A stretch of 64,000 nt of DNA from DATBDE01 sp036270095 (GCA_036270095.1 DATBDE010000149.1:10898-74897); one strand, 5' to 3'; counted from the stretch's first letter, positions 51,630 to 61,915 are shown. Numbers and translations are program-made. The notes: a model not told the origin generated them from the sequence alone.

Positions 51630-51688
51630 GGGGTCAAGTCTTTCTTGGCCACACCGGACTCCGGTGTGGCCAAGAAAGACTTGACCCC
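51630..51688. repeat. 59-bp palindromic repeat element, copy 2 (intergenic, perfect)
   Basis: Arms 51630-51657 and 51661-51688 are exact reverse complements (28 of 28) around the centre ACT. The sequence shares the outer GGGTCAAGTCTTTC with copy 1 at 2248-2306 and agrees at 50 of 59 positions. It lies 11 bases after a stop codon and 41 bases before the cysE start, and has no T-run, so it is a dispersed palindrome first and only possibly a terminator. Confidence 0.9.
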
Positions 51689-51729
51689 GCTTCCCGGGCC
51701 GCCCTCCGGTGCGCTGTAGCCTCTGCCGG

Positions 51730-52470
51730 GTGTTCGGACTGGAAGTCCTGGGGCGGGTCATGACCGAAGTGCGCCGCGACGTCGGCGCCGCCCGCGAGCG
51801 CGATCCCGCCGCGCGCGACGTCGGCCCGGCCGAGATCCTCGCCGCCTGGCCAGGCGTGCACGCGCTGCTCAGCCACCGCATCGCCCATCGCCTGCACGAA
51901 GCGCAAGTGCCGGTGGCGCCGCGGGTGCTGGCCACGGCCACCCGGGCGCTGACCGGGATCGAGATTCACCCGGCCGCGGAGATCGGCGCGCGCTTCTTCA
52001 TCGACCACGGGTCGGGCGTCGTGGTGGGCGAGACGGCCGAGATCGGCGACAACGTGACCCTCTACCAGGGCGTGACCCTGGGCGGCACCGGCTTCGCGAC
52101 CGGAAAGCGCCACCCGACCATCGAGGACAACGTCACGATCGGCTCCGGTGCCAAGCTCCTCGGCCCCATCACGATCGGTCACGGCGCCAAAGTGGGCGCC
52201 AACTCGGTGGTGATCACGGACGTGCCGCCGCACTCCACCGTCGTCGGCAACCCCGGCCACCCGGTGCGGGTCGAGGGCCGGCGGCCCGAGGGCCCCGACG
52301 CGGACTGGATCCACCTGCCCGACCCGATCGCCGAGGCGATCAAGGCGCTCTCGGGGCGGATCGCCGAGCTCGAGCGCCAGGTCGCCGAGCAGTCCGGCAC
52401 CGCGCAGCAACCGGTGGCCGAGGTGCGGCCGCTGCGCCCCGTCAAGGGCCCCAATCCGGCGGGCGGATGA
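51730..52470 (+). CDS. cysE: Serine O-acetyltransferase
   Basis: A 246-residue left-handed beta-helix (hexapeptide) enzyme that acetylates serine with acetyl-CoA, the first step to cysteine. EIHPAAEIGARFFIDHGSGVVVGETAEIG and TLYQGVTLGGTG are diagnostic (catalytic His in DHGSG). A C-terminal 40-residue tail with a coiled stretch (LSGRIAELERQVAEQ) is longer than the minimal family. GTG 51730 gives the usual N-terminus (FGLEV...DPAAR); ATG 51760 is an alternative. It overlaps the next gene by ATGA. Confidence 0.93.
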   Translation: MFGLEVLGRVMTEVRRDVGAARERDPAARDVGPAEILAAWPGVHALLSHRIAHRLHEAQVPVAPRVLATATRALTGIEIHPAAEIGARFFIDHGSGVVVGETAEIGDNVTLYQGVTLGGTGFATGKRHPTIEDNVTIGSGAKLLGPITIGHGAKVGANSVVITDVPPHSTVVGNPGHPVRVEGRRPEGPDADWIHLPDPIAEAIKALSGRIAELERQVAEQSGTAQQPVAEVRPLRPVKGPNPAGG

Positions 52471-52838
52471 GGCGCGCGCCGCTCATCGTCCCGCTCGCCC
52501 TGCTGGCGCTCGCCGCGCCGGCCGCGGCCAAGACCTTCGACAACCCCAAGGGCACGCTCGCCGTCCCCGAGCACTCGAGCTTCACCATCGCGCTCGACAG
52601 CAAGGCCGGCACCGGCTTCACCTGGAAGCTGACGAAGCAGCCGAACCCGGAGATCGTCAAGTACGTGAGCGCCAAGACCGCGCCCGCCTCACAGCCGGGC
52701 GGCCCGACGCAGCAGCGCCTGAAGTTCAAGGCGCTGGACGCCGGCACGACGTCGATGACGATCGCCTACGTCACGCCCGGCCGCAACGGCCGCGCGGCCA
52801 AGAAGCTCGACCTCAAGGTCAAGGTCGCGAAGTCGTAG
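52467..52838 (+). CDS. Chagasin-type (I42) protease inhibitor-like exported protein
   Basis: A 123-residue protein with signal peptide (PLIVPLALLALAAPAAA, cut near AAAKT). The mature ~100 residues follow the inhibitor I42 pattern: LDSKAGTGFTWKL corresponds to the NPTTGY-W loop, GGPTQQRLKFKALDAGTTSMTIAYV to the G-G-loop and the strand before the RPW loop (here TPGRNG). Chagasins inhibit papain-type cysteine proteases. ATGA overlap with cysE shows translation coupling; the link to cysteine synthesis is not obvious. Its stop abuts the stop of the convergent queuosine gene. Confidence 0.75.
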   Translation: MRRAPLIVPLALLALAAPAAAKTFDNPKGTLAVPEHSSFTIALDSKAGTGFTWKLTKQPNPEIVKYVSAKTAPASQPGGPTQQRLKFKALDAGTTSMTIAYVTPGRNGRAAKKLDLKVKVAKS

Positions 52839-53765
52839 CTAGTAGGCGGTCGTCCGCGCCCGCGGGCGGGGGTGTGACTTGTACCGCGCGCCCGCGCCGC
52901 GGTTCCACAGCAGGTGGTCGACCGCCTGGGCGCTGGTGTCGCCGCGGGCGGCGACGATGAGCTCCACCGCCTGCACGGCGCACGCGCGCATCTCGACCTC
53001 CTCGCGCGAGCCGTGCTCGAGCCGCTCGCCGGCGTCGATCCGGCGCACGAGGTCGGCGTCGAACTCCAGCACCCCGTCCAGGCGCAGCACGTGCGGCACG
53101 AGGTTGTCGGCGAAGAGCGTGAGGCGGTCGAGGTCGTCGAACTCGACCACCTCGCCCAGGTGCAGGTCGGCGGCGGCGATCTGGGCCCGCTTGTAGAACG
53201 GCACCGGGCGGCCGTCGTACTCGGACACGTCGCCCTCGTAGGAGGCGAAGTCGGCCAGGACCTCGACCAGGCCCACGGCCGAGCCGCCGGCGCTGGCCAC
53301 GACGTCGAGCCAATCGCCGGCGTGCTCGCCCGAGACCCGTTGGCCCAGGGCCCGCAGCGAGTCGGTCCACAGCCGTACGAGCTCGTGGCCGGGGTCCTGG
53401 CCGGTGACGGCGGCGACCTCGGCGTGCTCGATCGAGGCCAGCTCGCGCGCGCTCCAGGGCCCGCGGTTGACGAAGCGCTCGCGCAGCGAAGCGGCCAGCG
53501 TGCCGTAGCCCGACAGGCCCGGGCGCTTGCGCAGCGTGGGGAACCAGCCCGAGCCGAAGTTGACCGCGTCGAGGGTCAGGAAGAACGCCGCGCGGGTCTC
53601 CAGCGGGCCGAACACGAGGTGCAGCTCGGGGTCGAGCCCGGCGCCGGTGGCGGGCAGCTCCAGCGCGCGCGCATGGGGCTGGACGGCCTCCTCGCGGATG
53701 CGCACGGAGCGCGCGCGGCCGGCCACCCAGGCGCAGGCGCGGCGGATGTCGTCCACGAGGGGCAT
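52839..53765 (-). CDS. Queuosine salvage protein (DUF2419 / Qng1-like nucleosidase)
   Basis: A 308-residue protein matching the queuosine 5'-phosphate N-glycosylase family (DUF2419), which frees queuine base from salvaged queuosine nucleotide. Conserved blocks seen: LTLDAVNFGSGWFP, GLSGYGTLAASLRERF, PWSARELASIEHAEVAAV, PFYKRAQIAAADLHL, LFADNLVPHVLRLDGVL and EEVEMRACAVQAVELIV. ATG 53765 is preferred to the frame's upstream extension, which would overlap the divergent helicase start. No tgt or queT-like gene is nearby. Confidence 0.85.
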   Translation of the reverse strand: MPLVDDIRRACAWVAGRARSVRIREEAVQPHARALELPATGAGLDPELHLVFGPLETRAAFFLTLDAVNFGSGWFPTLRKRPGLSGYGTLAASLRERFVNRGPWSARELASIEHAEVAAVTGQDPGHELVRLWTDSLRALGQRVSGEHAGDWLDVVASAGGSAVGLVEVLADFASYEGDVSEYDGRPVPFYKRAQIAAADLHLGEVVEFDDLDRLTLFADNLVPHVLRLDGVLEFDADLVRRIDAGERLEHGSREEVEMRACAVQAVELIVAARGDTSAQAVDHLLWNRGAGARYKSHPRPRARTTAY

Positions 53766-53808
53766 CGGCGGCGACTGTAGAGCCGATCCGAGCGCTAGCG
53801 TTGCCGAC

Positions 53809-56049
<2,241 letters not shown>

Positions 56050-56057
56050 GCTGACCG

Positions 56058-56411
56058 ATGGCCGTGTTCGACCTCCGCCTGCGCGCCTACCAGGCCAAGC
56101 CCGGCGACACCCTCTACGGCTGGGTCGGCATCGTGCAGGGCGGAAAGACCCGGGGCCTGGAAGCCGAGCTGCGCTACGTCGAGGAGACGCGGTCCTACGA
56201 CGAGGCCAACACGATCGTGTCCACCGGCCCGTTCTACGTCGGGCCGCTGAACCCGGGGCAGGCGTTCGAGTTCACGCTGCAGGTGCCCGGCGACGCCAAG
56301 CCGGCCCAGAACGGCAACCACGGGCGCCTGTACTGGCAGCTGGACCTCAAGTCCGACGAGCCCGGCTTCGACTCCCACGCCCGCGTCGGGGTGGAGGTGC
56401 TGGCGCCGTGA
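56058..56411 (+). CDS. Small arrestin-like/Spo0M-type beta protein
   Basis: A 117-residue protein with no signal peptide. FDLRLRAYQAKPGDTLYGWVGIVQGGKTRGLEAELRYVE follows the arrestin-N/Spo0M pattern (strand, x-P-G-x-x-x-G-x-v, then a strand ending in E). The end VPGDAKPAQNG...LYWQLDLKSD resembles the arrestin-like P-x-x-G-x-x-W-x-L turn. Its stop overlaps the next start (GTGA). The partner gene seems to be a distant relative, so the two may bind as a pair. Role unknown. Confidence 0.6.
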   Translation: MAVFDLRLRAYQAKPGDTLYGWVGIVQGGKTRGLEAELRYVEETRSYDEANTIVSTGPFYVGPLNPGQAFEFTLQVPGDAKPAQNGNHGRLYWQLDLKSDEPGFDSHARVGVEVLAP

Positions 56412-56848
56412 CCACCGGGCCGCCCGACTTCGGCTTCGCGCCCGTCGCCAACCAGTTCCGCGGCGCCGAGGGCTTCTCGCTCGTGCTCGACCGCTACGAG
56501 CTGCGCCGCGGCGAGAGCCTCGTCGCCACCGTGCTGGTCACCGATCCGAGCGCGATCACCGGCACGTTCGAGCTCGGCCTCGTGTGCACCGAGCGCTGGG
56601 CCGACTACCACCACCACGCCCGCTCGGACATGCCCGACCACCGCCAGACCTACGAGGAGCCGATCTACCAGTGGTGGCTGCCGCTGGACCGGAACCAGCC
56701 GCGCACCGACCTGACCCTCCCGGTCGTTCCCGAGGCGCCGTTCAGCCACGTCGGCACCGCGCTGTCGTTCCTGTGGACGGTCACCGCGCGCGACCGCCGC
56801 TCCGGCTTCGACAAGCTCGAGCGCCACGACCTGACGGTGCTGCCGTGA
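56408..56848 (+). CDS. Small arrestin-like beta protein (second of pair)
   Basis: A 146-residue soluble protein. FSLVLDRYELRRGESLVATVLVTD matches the first arrestin-like strands, LGLVCTERWADYHHHA supplies a Cys/His-rich loop with three consecutive His, and PFSHVGTALSFLWTVTARDRR resembles the YxG..l.i.W.v end of arrestin domains. It overlaps both neighbours (GTGA at each end), linking it to the preceding arrestin-like protein and to folD. No function is established for such pairs. Confidence 0.58.
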   Translation: MTTGPPDFGFAPVANQFRGAEGFSLVLDRYELRRGESLVATVLVTDPSAITGTFELGLVCTERWADYHHHARSDMPDHRQTYEEPIYQWWLPLDRNQPRTDLTLPVVPEAPFSHVGTALSFLWTVTARDRRSGFDKLERHDLTVLP

Positions 56849-57693
56849 GCGCCACCGTGATCGACGGCCGCGCCGTCGCCGCCACCGTGCGCGCCGACGT
56901 CGCCGCCGGGGTCGAGGCGTTCGTGGCCGAGACCGGGCGCCGCCCGCGCCTGGGCACCGTGCTCGTGGGCGACGATCCCGCCTCGCACATCTACGTCTCC
57001 AACAAGCACAAGGCGGCCGAGGAGGTCGGCATCGAGTCGACCGACACGCGGCTGACCGCCGACACGCCGCGCGACGAGCTCATCGCCGTGCTCCAGGGCC
57101 TGGGCGCCGACCCGGAGATCTCGGGGATCCTGCTCCAGATCCCGCTGCCCGATCACCTCGACCCCGACGAGATGGTCGACCTCATTCCCGCGGCCAAGGA
57201 TGTCGACGGCCTCACCGCGGTGTCGGCGGGGAGGTTGGCGCAGGGCCGGCCCGGGCTGCGGCCGTGCACGCCGCAGGGCATCATCGAGCTCCTCGACGCC
57301 TACGAGGTGCCGCTCGAGGGCGCCGAGGCGGTCGTGCTCGGCCGCTCGCAGCTCGTCGGGCGCCCGGTCGGCGGGCTGCTGCTGCAGCGCAACGCCACCG
57401 TCACCACCACGCATTCGCGCACGCGCGACCTCGGCGCCGTGTGTGCGCGCGCCGACGTGCTCGTCGCCGCGGTGGGCAGGCCGCGGCTGGTGCAGGGCGA
57501 CTGGGTCAAGGCGGGCGCGGCGGTCATCGACGTCGGCATCAACCGCCTCGAAGAGGGCGTGGTCGGCGACGTCGACTTCGATCCCGCCGCACAGCGCGCG
57601 GGCGTGATCACGCCGGTGCCCCGCGGGGTCGGCCCCATGACCGTCGCCTGCCTGCTGCGCAACACCCTGCTGGCCGCGCAGGCGGCTGCATGA
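56845..57693 (+). CDS. folD: Bifunctional methylene-THF dehydrogenase / cyclohydrolase FolD
   Basis: A 282-residue enzyme interconverting methylene- and formyl-tetrahydrofolate with NADP+. K54 in HIYVSNKHKAAEEVGI is the catalytic lysine; ISGILLQIPLPDHLD, PAAKDVDGLTA and VVLGRSQLVGRPVGGLLL (nucleotide site) are signature stretches, and PVPRGVGPMTVACLLRNTL ends the protein. The GTG at 56845 overlaps the arrestin-like gene; the open frame upstream is a shadow. Confidence 0.95.
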   Translation: MSATVIDGRAVAATVRADVAAGVEAFVAETGRRPRLGTVLVGDDPASHIYVSNKHKAAEEVGIESTDTRLTADTPRDELIAVLQGLGADPEISGILLQIPLPDHLDPDEMVDLIPAAKDVDGLTAVSAGRLAQGRPGLRPCTPQGIIELLDAYEVPLEGAEAVVLGRSQLVGRPVGGLLLQRNATVTTTHSRTRDLGAVCARADVLVAAVGRPRLVQGDWVKAGAAVIDVGINRLEEGVVGDVDFDPAAQRAGVITPVPRGVGPMTVACLLRNTLLAAQAAA

Positions 57694-57705
57694 CACGCTA
57701 GGGCC

Positions 57706-58143
57706 ATGGACCTCCGCCGCCTGCGGCCCGCCGAGGGGCTGCTGACCGTGGGCGCCGTCGCGCTCGTCGTCGCCCTCTTCCTGCCCTGGTACTCGCTGCC
57801 CAGCGGCGAGCGCAACAGCGCGTGGGAGGCCCTCAGCGTGGTCGACGTGATCCTGCTCGTGTGCGCCGCGGTTGCGCTGCTGGCCGTGGTCCTGCAGGTC
57901 ACCCAGCGCTCGCCCGCGCTGCCGGTGATCTCCAGCGTCGCGGCGACCTTTGCTGCGTCCCTGGGGCTCGTGCTGGTGCTCATCAAGGTCGCCGACGTGC
58001 CCGGTCGGTACACCGACCGCTGCTACGGGGTCTGGATCGCGCTGGTCGCGGCGGTCATCCTCCTGGCCGGCGGCTGGTGGGCGATGCGGGACGAGCGCCC
58101 GGGCGTGGGCATGGGCCAGTCGCACCTAGAATCGTCGGGATGA
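57706..58143 (+). CDS. Four-helix membrane protein of unknown function
   Basis: A 145-residue protein with four hydrophobic helices (LLTVGAVALVVALFLPWY; SVVDVILLVCAAVALLAVVLQV; PVISSVAATFAASLGLVLVLI; GVWIALVAAVILLAGGWWAM). FLPWY after the first helix is common in small actinobacterial membrane proteins. It lies 12 bases after folD and overlaps gatC by ATGA, so it is read with the amidotransferase genes. No function recognised. Confidence 0.7.
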   Translation: MDLRRLRPAEGLLTVGAVALVVALFLPWYSLPSGERNSAWEALSVVDVILLVCAAVALLAVVLQVTQRSPALPVISSVAATFAASLGLVLVLIKVADVPGRYTDRCYGVWIALVAAVILLAGGWWAMRDERPGVGMGQSHLESSG

Positions 58144-58433
58144 TCGACCGCGCCCAGGTCGAGCACGTCGCGCGCCTGGCGCGGCTCGCGCTCGACGAGT
58201 CCGAGAAGGACGAGATGGCCCGTGAGCTCAGCGGCGTGCTCGAGCACATCGAGAAGATCTCGGAGCTCGACCTCGGCGACGTGCCGCCCACGTCCCACGT
58301 CGTCGACGTGACCACGCCCCTGCGCGCGGACGAGCCCACCGCGTGCCTGACCCGCGAGCAGGCGCTGGACCAGGCGCCGGCCACGCAGGACGGCGGCTTC
58401 CTCGTCCCCAGCCCCGGAGCGGCCCCCGCGTGA
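58140..58433 (+). CDS. gatC: Glutamyl/aspartyl-tRNA amidotransferase subunit C
   Basis: A 97-residue subunit that clamps GatA to GatB. VEHVARLARLALDESEKDEMARELSGVLEHIEKISELD and DEPTACLTREQAL are the family's recurring blocks, given here in part. The complex turns Glu-tRNA-Gln (and often Asp-tRNA-Asn) into the amide forms in the cytoplasm. ATGA overlap upstream and GTGA overlap with gatA downstream. Confidence 0.93.
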   Translation: MIDRAQVEHVARLARLALDESEKDEMARELSGVLEHIEKISELDLGDVPPTSHVVDVTTPLRADEPTACLTREQALDQAPATQDGGFLVPSPGAAPA

Positions 58434-59845
58434 GCGACCCGCTCGAGCTCACCGGCGCCCAGGCGGCGGCGGCGATTCGGGCCGGCGACCTCGACGCGCA
58501 CGAGCTGTTCGAGGCCTACCGCGCCCGCGCGGCGGCCGAGGAGCTCAACGCCTTCACCTGGGTCGGCGAGGAGGCGCCCGCGACCGACCCGGATGCGCCG
58601 CTGGCCGGCGTGCCCTTCGCGGCCAAGGACCTGTTCTGCACCGAGGGCGTGCCCAGCCAGGCGGGCTCGCGCATCCTCGAGGGCTACCGCCCGCCCTACA
58701 GCGCCACCGTCGTGCGACACCTGCAGGAAGCCGGGGCGCCGCTGCTCGGCAAGACCAATCAGGACGAGTTCGCCATGGGCTCGAGCACGGAGAACTCCGG
58801 CTACGGCCCGACGCTGAACCCGTGGGACCGCACGCGCGTGCCCGGTGGCTCGAGCGGCGGCAGCGCGGCGGCGGTGGCCGCCGGCCTCGCCCCCTGGGCC
58901 ATCGGCACCGACACCGGCGGCTCGATCCGCCAGCCCGCGGCGCTGTGCGGGATCGTCGGCCTCAAGCCCACCTACGGCGCCGTCAGCCGCTACGGGATGA
59001 TCGCCTTCGCCTCCAGCCTCGACCAGGCCGGGCCGCTGACCCGCGACGTCACCGACGCCGCCCTGCTGCTGCGGCACATGGTCGGGCAGGACCCGAACGA
59101 CTCGACCTCGCTGCCGTTCCCCGACCCGATCGCGCTCCCGACCGCCCAGCGCCTGGACGGGCTGCGGCTCGGCGTCCCGTCGGAGCTCAGCAGCGACGGG
59201 ATCGCGCCCGGCGTGCGCGAGGCCTTCGCGAAGACCGTGTCCCTGGCCGAGGAGCTCGGCGCCAGCGTGGACGAGACCACGCTCCCGCACGCGCCCCACG
59301 CCCTGGCCGCCTACTACCTGATCGCCCCGGCCGAGGCCAGCGCCAACCTGGCCCGCTACGACGGCGTGCGCTACGGCCTGCGCGTCGACGGCGACGACGG
59401 CCTGCTGGAGATGTACACGCGCACGCGGGCCCAGGGCTTCGGCGCCGAGGTCAAGCGGCGGATCATGCTCGGCACCTACGCGCTCTCGGAGGGGTACTAC
59501 GACGCCTACTACGGCAGCGCCCAGAAGGTGCGCACGAAGATCGCCGACGACTTCCGCGAGGCGTTTGACCGCTTCGACTTCGTCATCACCCCGACCTCGC
59601 CCACGGTCGCCTTCACGCTGGGCGAGAAGACCGACGACCCCTGGGCGATGTACCTGAACGACTACTGCACGGTGCCGGTCCCGCTGGCCGGCTTGCCCGC
59701 GATCTCGATCCCCAACGGGTTGTCTGAGGGCCTGCCCGTCGGCTTCCACGTCATCGGCCCGGCGTTCAGCGAGTCGCGGCTGCTCGACGCCGCCTACGCG
59801 CTCGAGCAGGCCATCGGCTTCGACGGGGCGGAGGCGCGCGCATGA
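58430..59845 (+). CDS. gatA: Glutamyl/aspartyl-tRNA amidotransferase subunit A
   Basis: A 471-residue amidase-signature enzyme that releases ammonia from glutamine. The Ser-cisSer-Lys triad is K66 (PFAAKDLF), S141 (PGGSSGGSAAA) and S165 (GTDTGGSIRQPA), with the 24- and 99-residue spacings of known GatA. GTG 58430 overlaps gatC; the frame extends upstream as a shadow. Its stop overlaps gatB (ATGA). Confidence 0.96.
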   Translation: MSDPLELTGAQAAAAIRAGDLDAHELFEAYRARAAAEELNAFTWVGEEAPATDPDAPLAGVPFAAKDLFCTEGVPSQAGSRILEGYRPPYSATVVRHLQEAGAPLLGKTNQDEFAMGSSTENSGYGPTLNPWDRTRVPGGSSGGSAAAVAAGLAPWAIGTDTGGSIRQPAALCGIVGLKPTYGAVSRYGMIAFASSLDQAGPLTRDVTDAALLLRHMVGQDPNDSTSLPFPDPIALPTAQRLDGLRLGVPSELSSDGIAPGVREAFAKTVSLAEELGASVDETTLPHAPHALAAYYLIAPAEASANLARYDGVRYGLRVDGDDGLLEMYTRTRAQGFGAEVKRRIMLGTYALSEGYYDAYYGSAQKVRTKIADDFREAFDRFDFVITPTSPTVAFTLGEKTDDPWAMYLNDYCTVPVPLAGLPAISIPNGLSEGLPVGFHVIGPAFSESRLLDAAYALEQAIGFDGAEARA

Positions 59846-61272
59846 GCACGCCTGAGCTGGAAGCGGTCATCGGCCTCGAGGTGCACGTCCAGCTGGCCAC
59901 GCGGACGAAGATGTTCTGCGGCTGTCCGCTGTCCTTCGGCGACCCGCCCAACGTGCACACCTGCCCGGTCTGCCTCGCCCTGCCGGGTGCGCTGCCGGTG
60001 CTCAACGGCCGCGCCGTGCACTACGGCGTGATGGTCGGCCTGGCGCTGGGCTGCGACATCGCCGAGCGCTCGATCTTCGCCCGCAAGCAGTACTTCTATC
60101 CGGACAACCCCAAGGCGTACCAGATCTCCCAGTACGAGACGCCCCTGTGCACGGGCGGCCACCTGGGCGAGGTGGACATCACCCGTGTCCACCTCGAGGA
60201 GGACGCGGCCAAGCTCGTCCACATCGGCACCTCGGGTCGCATTCACGGCGCCGACGCGAGCATCGTGGACTTCAACCGCGGCGGCACGCCGCTGATCGAG
60301 ATCGTCACCGAGCCCGACCTGCGCTCGGCCGCGCAGGCGCGCGAGTGGCTCATGCTCCTGCGCTCGACGCTGCGCCAGCTCGGCGTCTCGGACGTGAACA
60401 TGGACGAGGGCTCGCTGCGCGCGGACGCCAACGTGTCCGTGCGGCCGGCGGGCACCGACGCGCTCGGCACCAAGACCGAGCTGAAGAACATGAACTCGTT
60501 CCGCTTCCTCGAGCGCGGGATCGAGGCCGAGCTGCAGCGCCAGCGCGAGCGCATCGCCTCCGGCGCCGAGGTCCAGCAGGAGACGCTGCACTTCGACCCC
60601 CAGAGCGGCACGTTGACCCCGCTGCGCTCCAAGGAGGAGGCGCAGGACTACCGCTACTTCCCCGAGCCCGACCTGCCGCCGCTCGAGGTCACTCCGGCGA
60701 TGGTCGAGGCCGCCCGCGCGGACCTGCCCGAGCTGCCCGCCCACCGCCAGCAGCGCTACGAGGCCGAGCTCGGCCTCAACGCCGAAACCGCACGCCTGCT
60801 CGCCTTCCGCGAGGGCCTGGGCCCGTGGTTCGAGCGCGGCCTGGCCACCGGCGCCGCCGAGGCGCAGACGCTGGCGACGTGGATCACCCAGGACCTCGCC
60901 GCGGCGCTGGGCGGCGCCGACCCCGCCGGGTCCAAGGTGGAGCCGGAGGCGCTGGCCGCGCTGGTCGGCATGGTGAACCGCAAGGAGGTCACCGCGAGCG
61001 CCGGCAAGGCCGTCCTCGAGAAGCTCGCCGCCGAGGGCGGCGACCCCAAGGCGATCGTCGAGGCCGAGGGCCTGGGGGCGATGGGCGACGGGGACGAGCT
61101 CGAGGGGCTCGTGCAGGCGGCGATCGACGCCAACCCCGACGCGGCGGAGAAGATCCGCGCCGGCAAGCAGCAGGCCGTCGGCGCGATCATCGGCCACGTC
61201 ATGCGCGAGACCAAGGGCCGCGCCGACGGCGGCGAGGTCAGCCGGATCGTGCGCGAGAAGCTCGGCGTGTAG
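59842..61272 (+). CDS. gatB: Glutamyl/aspartyl-tRNA amidotransferase subunit B
   Basis: A 476-residue subunit that activates the mischarged tRNA with ATP and receives ammonia from GatA. EAVIGLEVHVQLATRTKMFCGCPLSF with the later CPVC gives the four-cysteine zinc site; LEEDAAKLVH and DFNRGGTPLIEIVTEPD are core motifs; the helical and YqeY-like tail (about 340-476) contacts tRNA. The last 35 bases overlap the convergent voltage-sensor-like gene. Confidence 0.96.
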   Translation: MSTPELEAVIGLEVHVQLATRTKMFCGCPLSFGDPPNVHTCPVCLALPGALPVLNGRAVHYGVMVGLALGCDIAERSIFARKQYFYPDNPKAYQISQYETPLCTGGHLGEVDITRVHLEEDAAKLVHIGTSGRIHGADASIVDFNRGGTPLIEIVTEPDLRSAAQAREWLMLLRSTLRQLGVSDVNMDEGSLRADANVSVRPAGTDALGTKTELKNMNSFRFLERGIEAELQRQRERIASGAEVQQETLHFDPQSGTLTPLRSKEEAQDYRYFPEPDLPPLEVTPAMVEAARADLPELPAHRQQRYEAELGLNAETARLLAFREGLGPWFERGLATGAAEAQTLATWITQDLAAALGGADPAGSKVEPEALAALVGMVNRKEVTASAGKAVLEKLAAEGGDPKAIVEAEGLGAMGDGDELEGLVQAAIDANPDAAEKIRAGKQQAVGAIIGHVMRETKGRADGGEVSRIVREKLGV

Positions 61273-61645
61273 CCGACCGTTCGCGGGCGTGACGGTGCAG
61301 GATCCGTCCCGCCTTGAGGAGCTTGAGCACGTTGAGGAGCTCGACGAGGCGCAGCGCGCCCACGATCTCGAGCGCGAACAGGTCCGGCGCCAGGTCGTGC
61401 CAGACCGGGAACGTGAGCACGAGCACGCCGGTCTCGAACCAGTGCACTCGCAGCCACGCGCCCTTGCGGCGGACGACGATGAGCATGACCACGTCCTCGA
61501 CCAGGAACGTGATCCACACCACCCACGCCAGCCACTCGATCTTCCAGATCACCACCGGGATGCACGCCAGCGCGGCGAGGCAGGAGGGGACGATGAAGAC
61601 GCGGTGCCAGCGCCACTCGCGTGGGGTCTCGAGGTACTCGGTCAT
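61238..61645 (-). CDS. Isolated voltage-sensor-like membrane protein without a pore
   Basis: A 135-residue protein with about four helices: HRVFIVPSCLAALACIPVVIW; LAWVVWITFLVEDVVMLIVV; HWFETGVLVLTFPVW; and an amphipathic last helix with polar or charged residues exactly every third position, R99, E102, N105, K108, K111, R114 (RLVELLNVLKLLKAGR). This is the pattern of an S1-S4 voltage sensor, with an acidic E50/D51 in helix 2. There is no S5-pore-S6. It could be a proton-channel-like or regulatory sensor, or a degraded channel. ATG 61645 is clear; the C-terminus overlaps the gatB end. Confidence 0.6.
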   Translation of the reverse strand: MTEYLETPREWRWHRVFIVPSCLAALACIPVVIWKIEWLAWVVWITFLVEDVVMLIVVRRKGAWLRVHWFETGVLVLTFPVWHDLAPDLFALEIVGALRLVELLNVLKLLKAGRILHRHARERSATRRASRARSG

Positions 61646-61683
61646 CGGTCGCGACCGACCCTAACTGGGCGTACCATCGAGGC

Positions 61684-61908
61684 ATGTCCCGACTCATCCG
61701 CATGGATCAGACCGGCCACACGACGCTGGCCGAATGGAGCACCGAGGACCCGGCGGCCGTCGAGGCCGCCGTGGAAGCGTTCCGCCGCGAGCTTGGCCGC
61801 GGGTACTACGGCGTCGTGACCACCGGGCCGGGCCAGGCCGAGATGGTGCGCGACCTCCCCGTGGACGCGGACCTCGTGATCATGCGCGCGCCGATCGCGG
61901 GCGGATAG
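61684..61908 (+). CDS. Small conserved-type cytoplasmic protein (74 aa)
   Basis: A 74-residue soluble protein, SRLIRMDQTGHTTLAEWS then a helix (AVEAAVEAFRRELGRG) and YYGVVTTG-x-x-Q-x-E. It has no membrane segment and no cysteine. The compact alternation of strand, helix and strand suggests a real folded protein. ATG 61684 is chosen over an upstream extension that overlaps the opposite-strand start. It leads a run of four small genes to 63053. Function unknown. Confidence 0.6.
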   Translation: MSRLIRMDQTGHTTLAEWSTEDPAAVEAAVEAFRRELGRGYYGVVTTGPGQAEMVRDLPVDADLVIMRAPIAGG

Positions 61909-61915
61909 CGCTGCC

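Noticed and set aside
51630..51688. Treating the intergenic palindrome simply as a terminator
   Set aside because: There is no T-run, the arms are 28 perfect pairs, and a related copy lies inside a coding frame, so a repeat family explains it better.
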